Assembly (NCBI GenBank): GCA_934254755.1
Contig: CAKQMM010000060.1
Coordinates: 1-6,801, forward strand
DNA from: an uncultured Clostridia bacterium
GTDB lineage: Bacteria > Bacillota > Clostridia > Christensenellales > Borkfalkiaceae
Direction: 5' to 3'
DNA: 6,801 nt
Shown piece by piece: positions 1 through 6,508 of the stretch. The notes below the pieces were generated by a model. That model was not told the DNA's origin. It did not search any database and saw only the letters and a program-made list of their open reading frames with translations. Each line of letters starts with the position of its first letter. The stretch's first letter is position 1. A program made the position numbers and the translations under genes.

Positions 1-418
1 AAGTCGTTTCTTCTATATTTTCGCGGCTATCAGCTATCTCAACCGTTTTTTCACCCGTTTTTAAGCGTTTTTCAAGATATTCTTTGAACAAACTTAAATT
101 ATGCGTGCCGAAAACTATATCTACAAACGGAAAAGTTTCCTTTAATTTTTTCGCTTTCCCGTCCTGCTGAGTCATACAGCCGCCGACCGCTACGATAAGG
201 TTTTTATTCTTTTCTTTAAGCGGCTTTAACATTCCTATATTGCCGACGGCGTGCGTTTCGGCGCTTTCGCGTACGCAACAGGTGTTAAATACGACCACGT
301 CCGCTTTTTCGTCGTCATCGGTTTTTTCGTAACCTAAACTTTCCAGCATGCCCGCGATTTTTTCGGACTCGTGCACGTTCATCTGGCAGCCGTAGGTGTT
401 TACTTTATATTTGTACAT
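1..418 (-). CDS. miaB: MiaB tRNA methylthiotransferase, N-terminal part (cut by window edge)
   Basis: This is the first 139 codons of a radical-SAM methylthiotransferase; the rest lies beyond position 1. MiaB converts i6A37 to ms2i6A37 in tRNAs reading UNN codons, using two iron-sulfur clusters. The visible part is the UPF0004 domain. Its three cluster-binding cysteines are in the expected places: C11 in YGCQMN, C47 in FNTCCVRE (C48 is an extra neighbour) and C81 in GGCMTQQ. The stretch DIVFGTHNL (residues 100-108) favours MiaB over the relatives RimO and MtaB. The radical-SAM CxxxCxxC motif would follow just outside the window, so it cannot be checked. The start at 418 (ATG) gives the usual compact N-terminus, MYKYKVNTYGCQMN. 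No strong Shine-Dalgarno is visible; the upstream bases read AAAAGACAAATAAT. It follows sua5 after a 100-base gap. I translated this by hand, and the frame is open throughout. Confidence 0.93.
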   Translation of the reverse strand, partial: MYKYKVNTYGCQMNVHESEKIAGMLESLGYEKTDDDEKADVVVFNTCCVRESAETHAVGNIGMLKPLKEKNKNLIVAVGGCMTQQDGKAKKLKETFPFVDIVFGTHNLSLFKEYLEKRLKTGEKTVEIADSRENIEETT

Positions 419-430
419 ATTATTTGTCTT

Positions 431-518
431 TTAGTTTAATTTTTGCTTAATAACGCTCCGAAGCGTCGATAATTTTAGTTTGAGTTTTGCTTAGTAACGC
501 CTTGAAACGCAAATAAAT
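431..518. repeat. Two-copy imperfect tandem repeat, 44-base unit
   Basis: Copy one (431-474) and copy two (475-518) align without gaps at 33 of 44 positions by my hand count. The shared blocks are TTAGTTT, TTTTGCTTA and TAACGC, in the same order and spacing. The second copy ends right at the sua5 stop codon. Differences concentrate in the middle, where only copy one can form a hairpin. No third copy is visible elsewhere in the window. It could be a local duplication or part of a dispersed intergenic repeat. Confidence 0.7.
453..466 (-). other. Small perfect hairpin in the sua5-miaB spacer
   Basis: On the minus strand the bases read ACGCT-TCGG-AGCGT, a perfect 5-bp stem with a 4-base loop, lying in repeat copy one. 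The following bases are TATTAAGCAAAAA, not a U run, so this is not a standard intrinsic terminator. Copy two does not keep the pairing. It could be an RNA-processing or stability element, or simply chance. Confidence 0.4.
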
Positions 519-1541
519 TCAGTCGTTATCAGATTTCGGCTTGCAGGCTTTTTGAAGTCGGTTCATAACCGAAATATCAACTTCGCTACCTGTATCTACG
601 ACGAAAGCGATTATTATATCGGCGACCTTTTCGCCCTCCAAAAGTTTATAGTATAAGTTCGACGCGACTTCCGTGCCCGTTCGTCCTAAATTCAAGAAGT
701 TTTCGCCGTTTTTTATCAAAACGTCGGCTAAATTTTCGTCGCACATATAGTAAGGTTTTTTGCCCGCGCGAACGTACTCGTTATATAATGCGGCGGCTTT
801 ATCGAGCTCGTTCCGCTTAAAAAGCGCGGTTTCGCACTTGGGGCAATAATGGCGATATTTAACGCCGGGTGAACGAACTTTATCGGTCGGTTTGCTGTCT
901 CCGTACTCGCATTTACCGACGACCGATTTAATCATATCGCGCGTGACGAGCCCGCTCCTTAAAATAATCGGGGTATTCGTCGTCACGTCCAAAACGGTCG
1001 ATTCGATTCCTCCGCTACATTTGCCTCCGTCCAAAATAAGGTCGATTTTTCCGTTCAAGTCGTTAAAAACGTGCTCGGCGGTAACGGGACTTGTGTGTTT
1101 TGAAACGTTCGCGCTCGGCGCGGCGATAGGTAAATCGAGATATTTTAAAAATTTTTGGCAACCTTCATGCGACGGGATGCGTATCCCGATGGTATCGAGC
1201 CCGCACGAAACGGCAGGACTCACGACGCCCTTGCTTTTATAAATCATTGTAAGCGGTCCCGGCGTAAAAGCTTCCATAAGCTTATAAGCGTAATCGTTTT
1301 CGATATAAACGAGTTTTTTTAAATCGTAGTCTTTATGTACGTGAACTATAAGCGGGTTATCCTGCGGGCGACCTTTCGCTTCGTATATTCGTTTTACGGC
1401 TACATCGCTCGTAGCAAGCCCGCCCAAACCGTAAACCGTTTCGGTGGGAAACGCAACGAGGTCTTCGCCCTCTATTAAACTTTTAGCAAATTTTAAAGAC
1501 TCATCGTCGATTTTTAAAATTTTTGTATTTTTAAAACACAT
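519..1541 (-). CDS. sua5: L-threonylcarbamoyladenylate synthase, two-domain Sua5 type (TsaC2)
   Basis: This enzyme makes threonylcarbamoyl-AMP from threonine, bicarbonate and ATP in the cytoplasm. That is the first step of t6A37 formation in tRNAs reading ANN codons; TsaB, TsaD and TsaE complete transfer. The 340-residue length fits the two-domain Sua5 form rather than the short TsaC form. The YrdC domain covers about residues 14-200, with PTETVYGLG (32-40), KGRPQDNPL (57-64 region), PSANVS (142-147), GGIESTVLDV (177-186) and LRSGLVT (194-200). The linker motif SPGVKYRHY (224-232) leads into the C-terminal Sua5 domain (about 237-335), which ends in a typical MNRLQKAC. The linker here continues as HYCPKC, where the family more often has HYAPKA. 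The start overlaps the end of dnaB by 11 bases and has its own Shine-Dalgarno inside dnaB, so the two are probably translationally coupled. The stop is TGA at 519-521. Confidence 0.95.
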   Translation of the reverse strand: MCFKNTKILKIDDESLKFAKSLIEGEDLVAFPTETVYGLGGLATSDVAVKRIYEAKGRPQDNPLIVHVHKDYDLKKLVYIENDYAYKLMEAFTPGPLTMIYKSKGVVSPAVSCGLDTIGIRIPSHEGCQKFLKYLDLPIAAPSANVSKHTSPVTAEHVFNDLNGKIDLILDGGKCSGGIESTVLDVTTNTPIILRSGLVTRDMIKSVVGKCEYGDSKPTDKVRSPGVKYRHYCPKCETALFKRNELDKAAALYNEYVRAGKKPYYMCDENLADVLIKNGENFLNLGRTGTEVASNLYYKLLEGEKVADIIIAFVVDTGSEVDISVMNRLQKACKPKSDND

Positions 1542-3039
1542 CGTTGTCCCCTTCGTCTACGCCGCTGTTATCCTCTTCTTGCGCCGCCATGTTATCGGCA
1601 ATTTCAGCGCGCCGCGCGTACGGGTCTTCGGGCACGTTTTCGATATAGTTGACGAATTTATTCTGTTCGCCCTTAAATATAAGTTTAAACGTATCGCACG
1701 GTCCCGAACGGTTTTTAGCGATAATAATTTCAGTTTCGGTTTTGCCGTTTTGGCGTTCTTTTTCTTCGGCCGCAAGTTCGGGTCTATGTATGAACATAAC
1801 GATGTCGGCGTCCTGTTCTATTGCGCCCGACTCTCTTAAATCGGACAACACGGGTTTGCCGCCCGTGCGTTTTTCAACGAGACGAGAAAGCTGTGAGAGA
1901 GCTATAACCGGGCAATCGAGCTCTTTTGCAATCATTTTAAGTCCGCGCGATATTTCGGTTATTTCAGACTGACGGCTGTCGCTCGATTTAACGGCGGTCA
2001 TAAGTTGCATGTGGTCAACGACGACTAAATCAAGGCGATTGTTGTTAGTGCTTTTAAGTCGCCTGCACTTACTTAAAATTTCCGGAACGGTTATAACGGA
2101 CGTGTCATCAACGAAAATTTTAGATTTATTGATAAGTTTTTGCGCGTCCCAAAGTAAGCCCCATTCTTTTGAGTTGAGTTGACCTTTTTTAGCGCGCTGG
2201 TTAGATACGCCCGCTATCGAACAAAGCATACGGTCGGTTAATTCCTGCTTAGTCATTTCAAGCGCAAAAACCGCGCAAACGCTGTCGTATTTAATTGCGG
2301 TGTTCGCAACGATGTTCATAACGAGCGTGGTTTTACCAACTGCGGGGCGCGCCGCTAAAATTACGAGGTTGCCCTTTTTTAAACCGTTGGTAAGTTTATC
2401 AAGCCCGGTAAAGCCCGTGTTTAAACCCTGCAAAAAGTTCTTGTCGTTCTGAATATTTTCGTATAGCGACAAAACTTCGCCCGTATTTTCGTTAATGTTG
2501 GTTAAACTCGTCGTTTGCAGTTGCTGGCTTATATCGTAAATGCTTTTCTCGGCGCGCGCAACCGATTCGGTGCTGTCGGTGCTTACGCGTGCGTCCGTTG
2601 CAATGTTGTCTGCCGCGCGGATAAGTTTACGCAAAGTCGAATCGCGCTTTACGATGTTTAAGTAATATTCGTAGTTCGCGGCCGACGGCGTAACGCGCGC
2701 AAGTTCGGATAAATATTCTATTCCGCCCGCCTTTTCAAGCGTAGTTTTATTCTCAAGCGCTTTCGCAAGCTCCGACAGGTTAAGCGGCTTCTTTTTTTCG
2801 GAAACAAACGGGGTTTTACTCATCTCGTCGGTAAGCGTAACGACGTCTACGGGCTTATTTATCAGTAAAACGCTACACATCGCGTCGAAAATAAGCTTGT
2901 GCGATTCAACGTAAAAATCGTCCTGCTTAAGCTTAGTCGCTATTTCGAACTGCATTTCTTTGTCTATTAAAATCGCGCCGAGCAAGCTTTGTTCCGCTTC
3001 GAGATTATAAGGCATTGTGTTTATATTATCTTTTGGCAT
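1531..3039 (-). CDS. dnaB: Replicative DNA helicase DnaB
   Basis: This is the hexameric 5'-3' helicase that unwinds the replication fork and works with DnaG primase. The N-terminal domain starts with the characteristic PYNLEAEQSLLGAILID (residues 10-26). The RecA-like C-terminal domain shows Walker A AARPAVGKTT (229-238), the catalytic glutamate in LEM (E261), Walker B LDLVVVDHMQLM (336-347), SDLRESGAIEQDADIVMFIHRP (399-420) and AKNRSGP (441-447), whose R444 is the expected arginine finger. The protein is 502 residues, longer than usual mainly because of about 20 extra residues between VTLTDEM and LEKAGGIEYL in the N-terminal region. An acidic tail (485-502) follows the core. No intein interrupts it. 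The start at 3039 has AAGGA (3046-3050) 6 bases upstream; the internal Met9 has no comparable site. It lies 17 bases after pepF and overlaps sua5 by 11. Confidence 0.97.
   Translation of the reverse strand: MPKDNINTMPYNLEAEQSLLGAILIDKEMQFEIATKLKQDDFYVESHKLIFDAMCSVLLINKPVDVVTLTDEMSKTPFVSEKKKPLNLSELAKALENKTTLEKAGGIEYLSELARVTPSAANYEYYLNIVKRDSTLRKLIRAADNIATDARVSTDSTESVARAEKSIYDISQQLQTTSLTNINENTGEVLSLYENIQNDKNFLQGLNTGFTGLDKLTNGLKKGNLVILAARPAVGKTTLVMNIVANTAIKYDSVCAVFALEMTKQELTDRMLCSIAGVSNQRAKKGQLNSKEWGLLWDAQKLINKSKIFVDDTSVITVPEILSKCRRLKSTNNNRLDLVVVDHMQLMTAVKSSDSRQSEITEISRGLKMIAKELDCPVIALSQLSRLVEKRTGGKPVLSDLRESGAIEQDADIVMFIHRPELAAEEKERQNGKTETEIIIAKNRSGPCDTFKLIFKGEQNKFVNYIENVPEDPYARRAEIADNMAAQEEDNSGVDEGDNDVF
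1548..1553 (-). promoter_or_regulatory. Shine-Dalgarno of sua5, inside the dnaB coding end
   Basis: The minus strand reads AAGGGG followed by a 6-base spacer (ACAACG) and the ATG at 1541. The site lies in the DnaB codons for the C-terminal EGD. It supports the sua5 start at 1541 and implies that ribosomes finishing dnaB pass over it. Confidence 0.7.
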
Positions 3040-3056
3040 AATTTATCCTTTTAAGT

Positions 3057-4829
3057 TTAACTTAGTTTTATAAGGTCGTTAAGAGCCGATTCAAACGACT
3101 GCATCGCTACTTTATACGGCGTTTCGGTCGTTAAATCGACCCCCGCTGTTTTAAGCAGTTCCGTCGGAATATCGCTTGAGCCCGACGATAAAAACTTTTT
3201 GTAATTTTCAACCGCACCCGCTTTTTTAGTCAAAATGTTTTCGGCTATGTTTATAGCGGAAATTATCCCCGTCGCGTATTTGTAAACGTAAAAAGCCGTG
3301 TAAAAATGCGGAATTCTTGCCCATTCGTAAGAAATTTCTTCATCGGTGACGACAGATTTTCCATAATATTTAATATTTAAGTTTTTGTATATTTCGGATA
3401 AAATTTCTTTCGTTATCGGCTCGCCGGTTTCTGCAAGTTTATGCGCCTCATACTCGAACTCTGCAAACATGGTTTGCCTAAAAAGCGTAGTTCTTATCGT
3501 GTCTAAGTAGTAAGACAGCAAATATTTTTTAACGTTTAAATCGGTGATTGTATTTAAAAGATATTTAATAAGCAAAATTTCGTTCACCGTGGAAGCGACT
3601 TCCGCCACGAAAATTTTATAGTCCGCAGTCGCCGCAGGCTGGTTTGCGTTTGAAAAATGCGAGTGCATAGCGTGCCCAAGTTCGTGCGCTATCGTAAACG
3701 CCGCATGGGTCGTTTTGGTATGGTTTAAAAGCACGTAAGGGTGTTTTAAGCCGTAAACGCATACGCTGTATGCGCCCGAACGCTTGCCGTCGTTTTCATA
3801 AACGTCAATCCACCGCTCGCGTTTTGCGGTGTCTAACAGTTCAATATAATCGTCGCCCAAAACGCTCAACCCCTTTTTAACGAGATTAAACGCGTCTTCA
3901 TAGTCGAGTGCGATTTCGGCGTTTTCAACGATAGGAACGTACAAATCGTACATATTAAGCGTCTTTAAATTAAGGGCGCGCTTCCTGTACTTTATATATT
4001 TATGGAGTACCGGCAAGTTTTTATCGACAGATTTTAAAAGCGTGTCGTAAACGACGGGAGGCACTTCTTCGTTAAAAAGCGCACGCTCCAAGCATCCGTC
4101 AAACTTTCTTGCTTTTGCCATAAACGCGTCTTTATTCACGTTGCCGGAATATACCGAAGTTATCACGCTCAAAAGCGATTTATACGCGCCGTAATAAGCT
4201 TTATACGCTTTTTTACGCACCCGTTTATCTTTGTTTTGCAAAAGTTCGCTATATTTGGCGTGCGTAATTTTAACGTCCTGCCCGTTCACTTTTATTGTCG
4301 GGAACGGAAAATCAACGTTGTCGAGGTTAAAAAACACGTCCCTGTATCCGCCGAAAACTTTGCCGCCGATCGAGAGAAGGTTTTCACAATCCAAGCTTAA
4401 AACGTGAGGTTTTAAAGCGATAATTTGCTCTAAGTCGCGCTTGTAAATTCCGAGCGCGTCGCTATTTTTTAATTCTTCTAACTTTTCCGACGAAAGCGCG
4501 GTGAGTTCAGGCGTTATAAACGCCGTGTTTTCGGAATATTTTAAACATAAGTTATCGACAAGGTCGCTCATTTTGGCGGCTTCGGGGTTAAGCCCGTTTT
4601 CGTCCTTACGCATCATCGCGTAAACCGATAACTTTTCGATAACCGCGCCCCTTTCGTACATTTTGTTAAAGCATTTTAAAACCGCTTCAACGCTATTAAG
4701 CTCACCTTTAAATTCTGAAAAATCAAGCGTGTTTCCTGCAATTTTAAGCTCATTATAAAACGCTTCGTCGCTCTTAAAAATATCGCCGATATTCCACTTG
4801 TACTCTTCTTTAATTTCGCTTCTATTCAT
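3057..4829 (-). CDS. pepF: Oligoendopeptidase F (M3 family zinc peptidase)
   Basis: This is a cytoplasmic zinc metallopeptidase that cleaves short peptides. Its 590 residues match the PepF/M3B family. The N-terminus KEEYKWNIGDIF (8-19) is typical. The zinc site is AHELGHAMHS (381-390): H382 and H386 are ligands, E383 is catalytic, and E410 in VAEVASTVNE is the likely third ligand. GKRSGAY (348-354) and RIPHFYTAFYVYKYATG (505-521) are conserved M3B segments; H508 and Y510 probably contact substrate or stabilise the transition state. All key residues are intact. The start at 4829 overlaps the previous gene's stop as ATGA and is preceded by a strong AAGGTGG. There is no signal peptide. Sitting downstream of the signal peptidase, it could degrade cleaved signal peptides, a role proposed for some PepF enzymes; here that is only inference from context. 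Confidence 0.96.
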   Translation of the reverse strand: MNRSEIKEEYKWNIGDIFKSDEAFYNELKIAGNTLDFSEFKGELNSVEAVLKCFNKMYERGAVIEKLSVYAMMRKDENGLNPEAAKMSDLVDNLCLKYSENTAFITPELTALSSEKLEELKNSDALGIYKRDLEQIIALKPHVLSLDCENLLSIGGKVFGGYRDVFFNLDNVDFPFPTIKVNGQDVKITHAKYSELLQNKDKRVRKKAYKAYYGAYKSLLSVITSVYSGNVNKDAFMAKARKFDGCLERALFNEEVPPVVYDTLLKSVDKNLPVLHKYIKYRKRALNLKTLNMYDLYVPIVENAEIALDYEDAFNLVKKGLSVLGDDYIELLDTAKRERWIDVYENDGKRSGAYSVCVYGLKHPYVLLNHTKTTHAAFTIAHELGHAMHSHFSNANQPAATADYKIFVAEVASTVNEILLIKYLLNTITDLNVKKYLLSYYLDTIRTTLFRQTMFAEFEYEAHKLAETGEPITKEILSEIYKNLNIKYYGKSVVTDEEISYEWARIPHFYTAFYVYKYATGIISAINIAENILTKKAGAVENYKKFLSSGSSDIPTELLKTAGVDLTTETPYKVAMQSFESALNDLIKLS

Positions 4830-5344
4830 TTAGCCACCTTTTTAAACGCCGTTAAAACGTTAGAATAAGTTTCAATGTTCAGAATTTCTCCACCAATAAA
4901 TTCTAAGTCGTTCTTTTCGTTATCGACAAGCACGGTTCTGCGTATATATTCATCGGAACTAACCGACCACTCTAAAACGTTGAGCTTAAAATACTCTACG
5001 CCGTATTTAACCGTCAGCGTTTTATCGACGGAAATAACGGTCACTTCGGCGGGGATCTTTTCGCCGTTTATAGCGTCCCGCACGAACTTGTCGTAATTAT
5101 TCGCGCGCGCGTACGGTAAACATAAGTACACGCACGACGCGGCCGCAAACACTCCGCCCACAACCATAACCGTAGTCCTTATCGCGGTAATTCCGGCGTA
5201 ATTATAATAATTCGTCGCGTGATAAATTATAAGCGCAGCTTCTAAAAGAAACACAACCGCAAACGCCGCAATATAAATAAACAGCAATTTTTTGCGCAAT
5301 TTTGCGGCTTTTTGAGCCGCCGCTTCGTCATATAATAAAGTCAT
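4826..5344 (-). CDS. Two-helix membrane protein of unknown function, beta-rich C-terminal domain
   Basis: I do not recognise this 172-residue protein. A basic N-terminus (KAAKLRKK, 12-19) precedes a first hydrophobic helix at about 20-41. A short, tyrosine-rich loop (YHATNYYNYAG, 41-51) leads to a second helix at about 55-77. The remaining 95 residues look soluble and rich in alternating beta-type segments: EVTVISVDKTLTVKYG (100-115), FKLNVLEWSV (119-128) and RRTVLVD (135-141). The positive-inside rule places both ends in the cytoplasm. There is no cleavable signal peptide and no enzyme motif. Start 5344 is supported by AAGGA (5351-5355) at 6 bases. It overlaps both neighbours by 4 bases (ATGA at each end), so it is a real, coupled gene. 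The tight link with the preceding two-helix protein suggests that the two act together. Confidence 0.85.
   Translation of the reverse strand: MTLLYDEAAAQKAAKLRKKLLFIYIAAFAVVFLLEAALIIYHATNYYNYAGITAIRTTVMVVGGVFAAASCVYLCLPYARANNYDKFVRDAINGEKIPAEVTVISVDKTLTVKYGVEYFKLNVLEWSVSSDEYIRRTVLVDNEKNDLEFIGGEILNIETYSNVLTAFKKVAK
4834..4840 (-). promoter_or_regulatory. Strong Shine-Dalgarno of pepF at an ATGA junction
   Basis: The minus strand reads AAGGTGG, then CTAA, then ATGA. The site lies in the last codons of the preceding membrane-protein gene and fixes the pepF start at 4829. It is among the best ribosome sites in the window, so pepF need not depend fully on reinitiation. Confidence 0.7.
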
Positions 5345-5868
5345 AATCTATCCTTATAATCTGTTTTAAGGTATTTAAGCCCGCTATCCGTTTTTAAAAA
5401 AAGTTCGTATCTATCTTCATACTCGGCAAAAACATAATTTTCGTTTTGCGCGGCTTTATAGTAGACGGGGTACTTTTTCTGAACGCTTGCGCGGGGTACC
5501 GGCGCAGAAGCGGGTTGTTGCTGATTTTGTTGATACGCGCCGCCAAAGCCGCCGCTCTGATAATACCCGTTATCGTAATAAACGGGGTTTTGCGCGGGCA
5601 TGGACTGCGGGGCGACTTCCACCTTTTGCGGCTTAGGTTGTTTTTGCTTTTTACCGCCGACGAACGGTTTAACGACGCCATACACGAAATAAAGTACTGA
5701 AAACGCCGCCAGAATATACAGCGCAACGATATAACCGCTCGCTTCCGAAAAACTTATTTTCATAAGTTTTAAAACGAGCGCGTAAATAACCGTCATCACC
5801 GCGGGAATAAGTCGCAAGGTGTATAAAATTTTAAATAAAACTTTAAAAAATTTGCCTATTGCTTTCAT
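5341..5868 (-). CDS. Two-helix membrane protein of unknown function with Gln/Pro/Gly/Tyr-rich linker
   Basis: I do not recognise this 175-residue protein. A basic N-terminus (MKAIGKFFKVLFK) runs into a hydrophobic segment at about 17-36, followed by a second at about 46-67. A lysine-rich stop (GGKKQKQPKPQK, 71-82) suggests that both ends are cytoplasmic. Residues 83-130 form a low-complexity linker rich in Pro, Gln, Gly and Tyr, including DNGYYQSGGFGGAYQQNQQQ. A compact tail (132-175) carries many aromatic and charged residues: KYPVYYKAAQNENYVFAEYEDRYELFLK. The tail may be a small folded module, since its composition differs sharply from the linker. The start at 5868 has only a weak GGCGGA site 5 bases upstream. 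It begins 34 bases after lepB and ends in an ATGA overlap with the next membrane-protein gene, with which it shares helix number and predicted topology. Confidence 0.82.
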   Translation of the reverse strand: MKAIGKFFKVLFKILYTLRLIPAVMTVIYALVLKLMKISFSEASGYIVALYILAAFSVLYFVYGVVKPFVGGKKQKQPKPQKVEVAPQSMPAQNPVYYDNGYYQSGGFGGAYQQNQQQPASAPVPRASVQKKYPVYYKAAQNENYVFAEYEDRYELFLKTDSGLKYLKTDYKDRL

Positions 5869-5879
5869 CGCTGTCCGCC

Positions 5880-5900
5880 ATTCATGGGTAAAACCCGAAT
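5880..5900 (-). other. Bulged hairpin between lepB and the following gene
   Basis: The minus strand reads ATTC-GGGT-TTT-ACCC-AT-GAAT. Two 4-bp stems separated by a 2-base bulge close a 3-base loop, filling most of the 34-base gap. No U run follows, so it is not a terminator. It ends about 11 bases before the ATG at 5868 and could influence initiation or mark an RNA-processing point. It is short and may be chance. Confidence 0.35.
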
Positions 5901-5902
5901 TT

Positions 5903-6508
5903 TTAATTTTTGCCGTAAATTTTCGTAGTTAAATTTTTGCGTTTCACCCAAAAATCGGTCACGACGCCTTTAACCGTCTTTTCATCGACAGATCCGAACA
6001 TGTGGCTGTCGTTTGAACGATACCTGTTGTCGCCGAGGACGAAAATACAGCCTTCGGGAACCTCAACTTCGTCAAACGAATAAATATCTTCGCCGATAAT
6101 GCGCGTGTCGGTTCTTATTTTATAGCCGAGCCTGCCGCTGAATTCGTCCAGCGGTGTAAAATCGTTTTCGCCTTTCTTTTTAAGGTAAACTATTTCGTCC
6201 TTTGCGTAAACCGTATCTCCGCCCATAGCGATAATGCGTTTTATAAGCAAACTGTCCTCTTTCCCCTTTTCCGGGTTATCGAACACTACTATTTCACCGT
6301 AATCGGGCTTTTTAAGTTCGTTTAAAATAAGAACGTCGTTCTCATAGAGCGTATAGGTCATGGAAGACTGATTTACCACAACCGTAGACAGCCAAAAATT
6401 CGTTACGAAAATAACGAAGGCAAGTAAAATGAGTATGATTGACGAAAAAATCATATCGCTGACGTACGCCGCTTTTGTGTAATTTTCTCTGTTTATAAGC
6501 CCGCTCAC
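5903..6508 (-). CDS. lepB: Type I signal peptidase, divergent
   Basis: This membrane-anchored serine/lysine protease removes signal peptides from exported proteins. It has 201 residues: a short cytoplasmic N-terminus, one hydrophobic anchor at about 19-40, then the extracytoplasmic catalytic domain. The nucleophile is S49 in NQSSMTYTL (46-54) and the general-base lysine is K90 in IKRIIAMGGDTV (89-100). GEIVVFDNP (71-79) and VPEGCIFVLGDNRYRSNDSHMFGSV (150-174) are the other conserved boxes. Several usual positions differ: Tyr replaces the Pro of SMxPTL, and GDNRYRSNDSH stands for GDNRxNSxDSR. The catalytic pair is intact, so activity is expected. The start is GTG at 6508; AGGTG lies 7 bases upstream, and GTGA overlaps the stop of the DUF951 gene. 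The next Met (M19) would cut into the anchor. A specialised paralogue is possible. Confidence 0.93.
   Translation of the reverse strand: MSGLINRENYTKAAYVSDMIFSSIILILLAFVIFVTNFWLSTVVVNQSSMTYTLYENDVLILNELKKPDYGEIVVFDNPEKGKEDSLLIKRIIAMGGDTVYAKDEIVYLKKKGENDFTPLDEFSGRLGYKIRTDTRIIGEDIYSFDEVEVPEGCIFVLGDNRYRSNDSHMFGSVDEKTVKGVVTDFWVKRKNLTTKIYGKN

Larger units (their letters stand above)
419..518. other. Intergenic gap between sua5 and miaB
   Basis: This is the only gap of any size in the window (100 bases). It holds two imperfect tandem copies of a 44-base unit and one small perfect hairpin, listed separately. On the transcribed (minus) strand I see no well-spaced -35/-10 pair and no GC-rich hairpin followed by a U run. 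Neither a promoter nor an intrinsic terminator can be called. It may act as an untranslated spacer or leader before miaB. Confidence 0.6.

Noticed and set aside
453..466. Hairpin as a transcription terminator after sua5
   Set aside because: The stem is only 5 bp and the following transcribed bases are TATTAAGCAAAAA, not a U tract on the minus strand.
419..518. Promoter for miaB in the intergenic gap
   Set aside because: TAAAAT-like boxes occur, but none has a TTGACA-like partner at 16-18 bases, and AT-rich sequence yields such boxes by chance.
431..518. CRISPR-like repeat array
   Set aside because: There are only two copies, directly abutting with no spacers, 75 percent identical, and no cas genes nearby.
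892..1242. Open frame of 116 codons on the plus strand inside sua5
   Set aside because: It is antisense to a strongly conserved gene, has no family motif and reads as an uneven hydrophobic mix. The same applies to plus-strand frames at 1444-1839, 1649-1972, 4875-5096 and 5446-5700.
1557..1775. Minus-strand 72-codon basic frame inside the end of dnaB
   Set aside because: It lies out of frame with the conserved AKNRSGP region of DnaB and has Arg/Lys-rich composition typical of a shifted reading of lysine-rich codons.
1531..3039. Intein or frameshift in dnaB, given the greater length
   Set aside because: All helicase motifs occur in order in one frame, and the extra length is a short N-terminal insert plus an acidic tail, far too small for an intein.
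5394..5726. Minus-strand 110-codon frame inside the 175-residue membrane-protein gene
   Set aside because: It is an out-of-frame shadow. The overlapping frame 5341-5868 has coherent helices, linker and tail, and a coupled ATGA stop.
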